Assembly: GCA_026706665.1 (NCBI GenBank)
Contig: JAPOYI010000167.1
Location: 1-55,713, forward strand
Reading direction: 5' to 3'
Length of the DNA stretch: 55,713 nt
Source: Gammaproteobacteria bacterium
GTDB taxonomy: Bacteria; Pseudomonadota; Gammaproteobacteria; Pseudomonadales; Azotimanducaceae
Positions 54,792 through 55,713 of this stretch are shown here, piece by piece. Position 1 is the stretch's first letter; every line of letters begins with the position of its first letter. Below the pieces are notes generated by a model, which searched no databases, had not been told where the DNA came from, and worked only from the letters and a program-made list of their open reading frames with translations. The translations under genes were made by a program, and so were the position numbers.

Positions 54792-55343
54792 GCCGCTCTC
54801 GGTTGATGCTGCGGCTGTAGCAGCAATCGTTCGGGATCACCGAGTTCGAAGTCGATGTCGTCCCACAATTGATCGGACCAGTGCTCATGCAGGTGGAGAA
54901 CAGAATCGACTCGCGCCAGCGACGGAGACCGTGGCAGCAGATACCCGCCGGACGGATGCGGACAGATGACTCGCTGCATCGGCCGCATAGCCCAAGCAAG
55001 TGCCCTCTGGTCATTGGCCGACGGGCCGTCAACGTGATTGCCCGGCCAGGGATACTCCGTGCTGACAAGAATGGGTAGCGGCCACCGGTCGCGTTCGATG
55101 ATTGCGATTCCGTGCAATGCTGCGTAACGCCGAAGTTCGTGTGACGCCTCGCCGACTCCCCCGAACAGGCGGAATACTGGCTTCGATAGACCCAGCCGCT
55201 CCGAACGCCATGAAGTAGTCGTCCGTAGCCGCCTTGAATCGCAACAACTCGTTTTTTGGCAAGACACCGCGGTAGGCTTTCCATTCTGCGAGTATGATCG
55301 CGTCGGAGCAGGCGAGAGTCGAATCGATTTGATGTGCTAGGAG
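54788..55343 (-). pseudogene. Putative PD-(D/E)XK-like nuclease, truncated and frameshifted
   Basis: Reading down from 55343 in one frame gives LAHQIDSTLACSDAIILAEW followed by KAYRG and LPKNELLRFKAATDDYFMAF. The Asp, Glu-x-Lys spacing (SDAIILAEWK) fits a PD-(D/E)XK nuclease core. Near 55215 the sequence moves to another frame, which reads LGLSKPVFRLFGGVGEASHE and continues to the stop at 54788. The 5' part is missing: coding sequence ends at the tandem repeat at 55344-55517. The downstream gene overlaps by four bases. Both the nuclease call and the repeat-caused truncation are inferences. Confidence 0.5.
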
Positions 55344-55430
55344 CCCTCAGCCGGGGAATGTTCCCCGACCGCTGACGCGTAAGGAAGTGCCGGCGTTTCC
55401 CCCGTCGCCGGAGGCGTACTTCCATGCAAG
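55344..55430 (+). repeat. Dispersed hairpin repeat, tandem unit 1
   Basis: An 87-base unit. It starts CCCTCAGCCGGGG, forms a perfect hairpin CGGGGAA/TTCCCCG, then GACCGCTGACGCG, AAGGAAGTG, a second hairpin CCGGCG/CGCCGG, and ends GGAGGCGTACTTCCATGCAAG. The last part holds GGAGG nine bases before an ATG. The unit is followed directly by a second unit. Confidence 0.9.
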
Positions 55431-55517
55431 CCTTCAGCCGGGGGAGTGTCCCCGACCGCTGACGCGCAAGGAAGTGCTGACATTTCCCCCGTCGCCGGAG
55501 GCGTACTTCCATGCAAG
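55431..55517 (+). repeat. Dispersed hairpin repeat, tandem unit 2
   Basis: An 87-base unit directly following unit 1 and nearly identical. The first hairpin is CGGGG/CCCCG with loop GAGTGT; the second hairpin is weakened (CTGACA against CGCCGG). A short degenerate piece (CCTGCGCCGCAGG) follows at 55518-55530, perhaps the start of a third unit. Confidence 0.9.
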
Positions 55518-55713
55518 CCTGCGCCGCAGGAAATTTCCGGGGGAAGCATGTTCAAAATGCGGACGAAAAAGAGTCTTTTGTGCTTGAGCATCCCCATGCG
55601 CCACGAAATGTGTAGTGGTGTCCCCGAATTTTTTCGAGGAGACGTTCTGTGGCGCAGCCTTGCATGGAACTCCTAATGGGTGAGTGCTCGCGGGTGGTTC
55701 ACGTTTCAGGCCG

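Noticed and set aside
55344-55517. CRISPR array in the right-end repeats
   Set aside because: Units are adjacent without spacers and are also dispersed elsewhere; there are no cas genes.
55590-55713. GTGTCCCCGAATTTTTT at the right end as the border of a Y1/REP-type transposon
   Set aside because: The motif is suggestive, but the window ends before any transposase could be seen.

Overview
The window is GC-rich and densely coded, and most likely comes from a proteobacterium, probably a gammaproteobacterium. The reasons are a single-chain PurL with a fused C-terminal amidotransferase, an E. coli-like guaB-guaA pair, OmpR/EnvZ-type signalling, a TonB-dependent receptor and TRAP transport. No genus can be named from the sequence alone. 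Several genes carry frameshifts, so either gene decay is under way or the assembly holds indel errors.

Layout. 0-10.2 kb: housekeeping and metabolic genes (DUF924, SixA-like phosphatase, LLM flavoprotein, HAD hydrolase, a broken GFA gene, GPP34, SDR, an Fpg-type glycosylase) and a coupled pair of apparently exported TldD/PmbA-like proteins. 10.3-16.8 kb: an accessory island. It opens with the N-terminal stub of a tyrosine recombinase joined to the C-terminal half of an IS1634-like transposase, and it lies next to the 3' end of a tRNA-Leu(UAG) gene. It holds a ubiquitin-like conjugation operon (Ubl-E2 fusion, JAB-E1 fusion, DUF6527). Divergent from this runs a second unit: an ECF-like sigma factor, a small protein and a proteasome-like Ntn hydrolase. 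This is the most interesting system in the window.

17-30 kb, minus strand: a catabolic group (Zn-dependent dehydrogenase, RidA, DUF1537 kinase, N-acyl-D-amino-acid deacylase) downstream of a tightly coupled purine group (guaB, guaA, a P-loop kinase, tadA, purL). 30-41.4 kb, plus strand: a heterodimeric ABC exporter, a thiolase, an OmpR/EnvZ-like pair, an enoyl-CoA hydratase, two MaoC-like dehydratases and a tandem MarR-like regulator. 41.5-45 kb: a second heterodimeric ABC exporter. 45-52.5 kb: an SDR and an esterase on the minus strand, a Phd/VapC-type toxin-antitoxin pair, a decayed partial copy of the esterase, a TonB receptor and TRAP DctP and DctQ without DctM. 52.5-55.7 kb: a decaying accessory tail with a frameshifted DUF6338 gene and a putative nuclease/HARE-HTH pair.

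A dispersed, hairpin-forming 87-bp repeat occurs four times: at the window start, between guaB and guaA, and as a tandem pair near the right end. It touches gene boundaries at every site: it supplies the end of one protein, lies at the start of guaA, and abuts a truncated nuclease gene.
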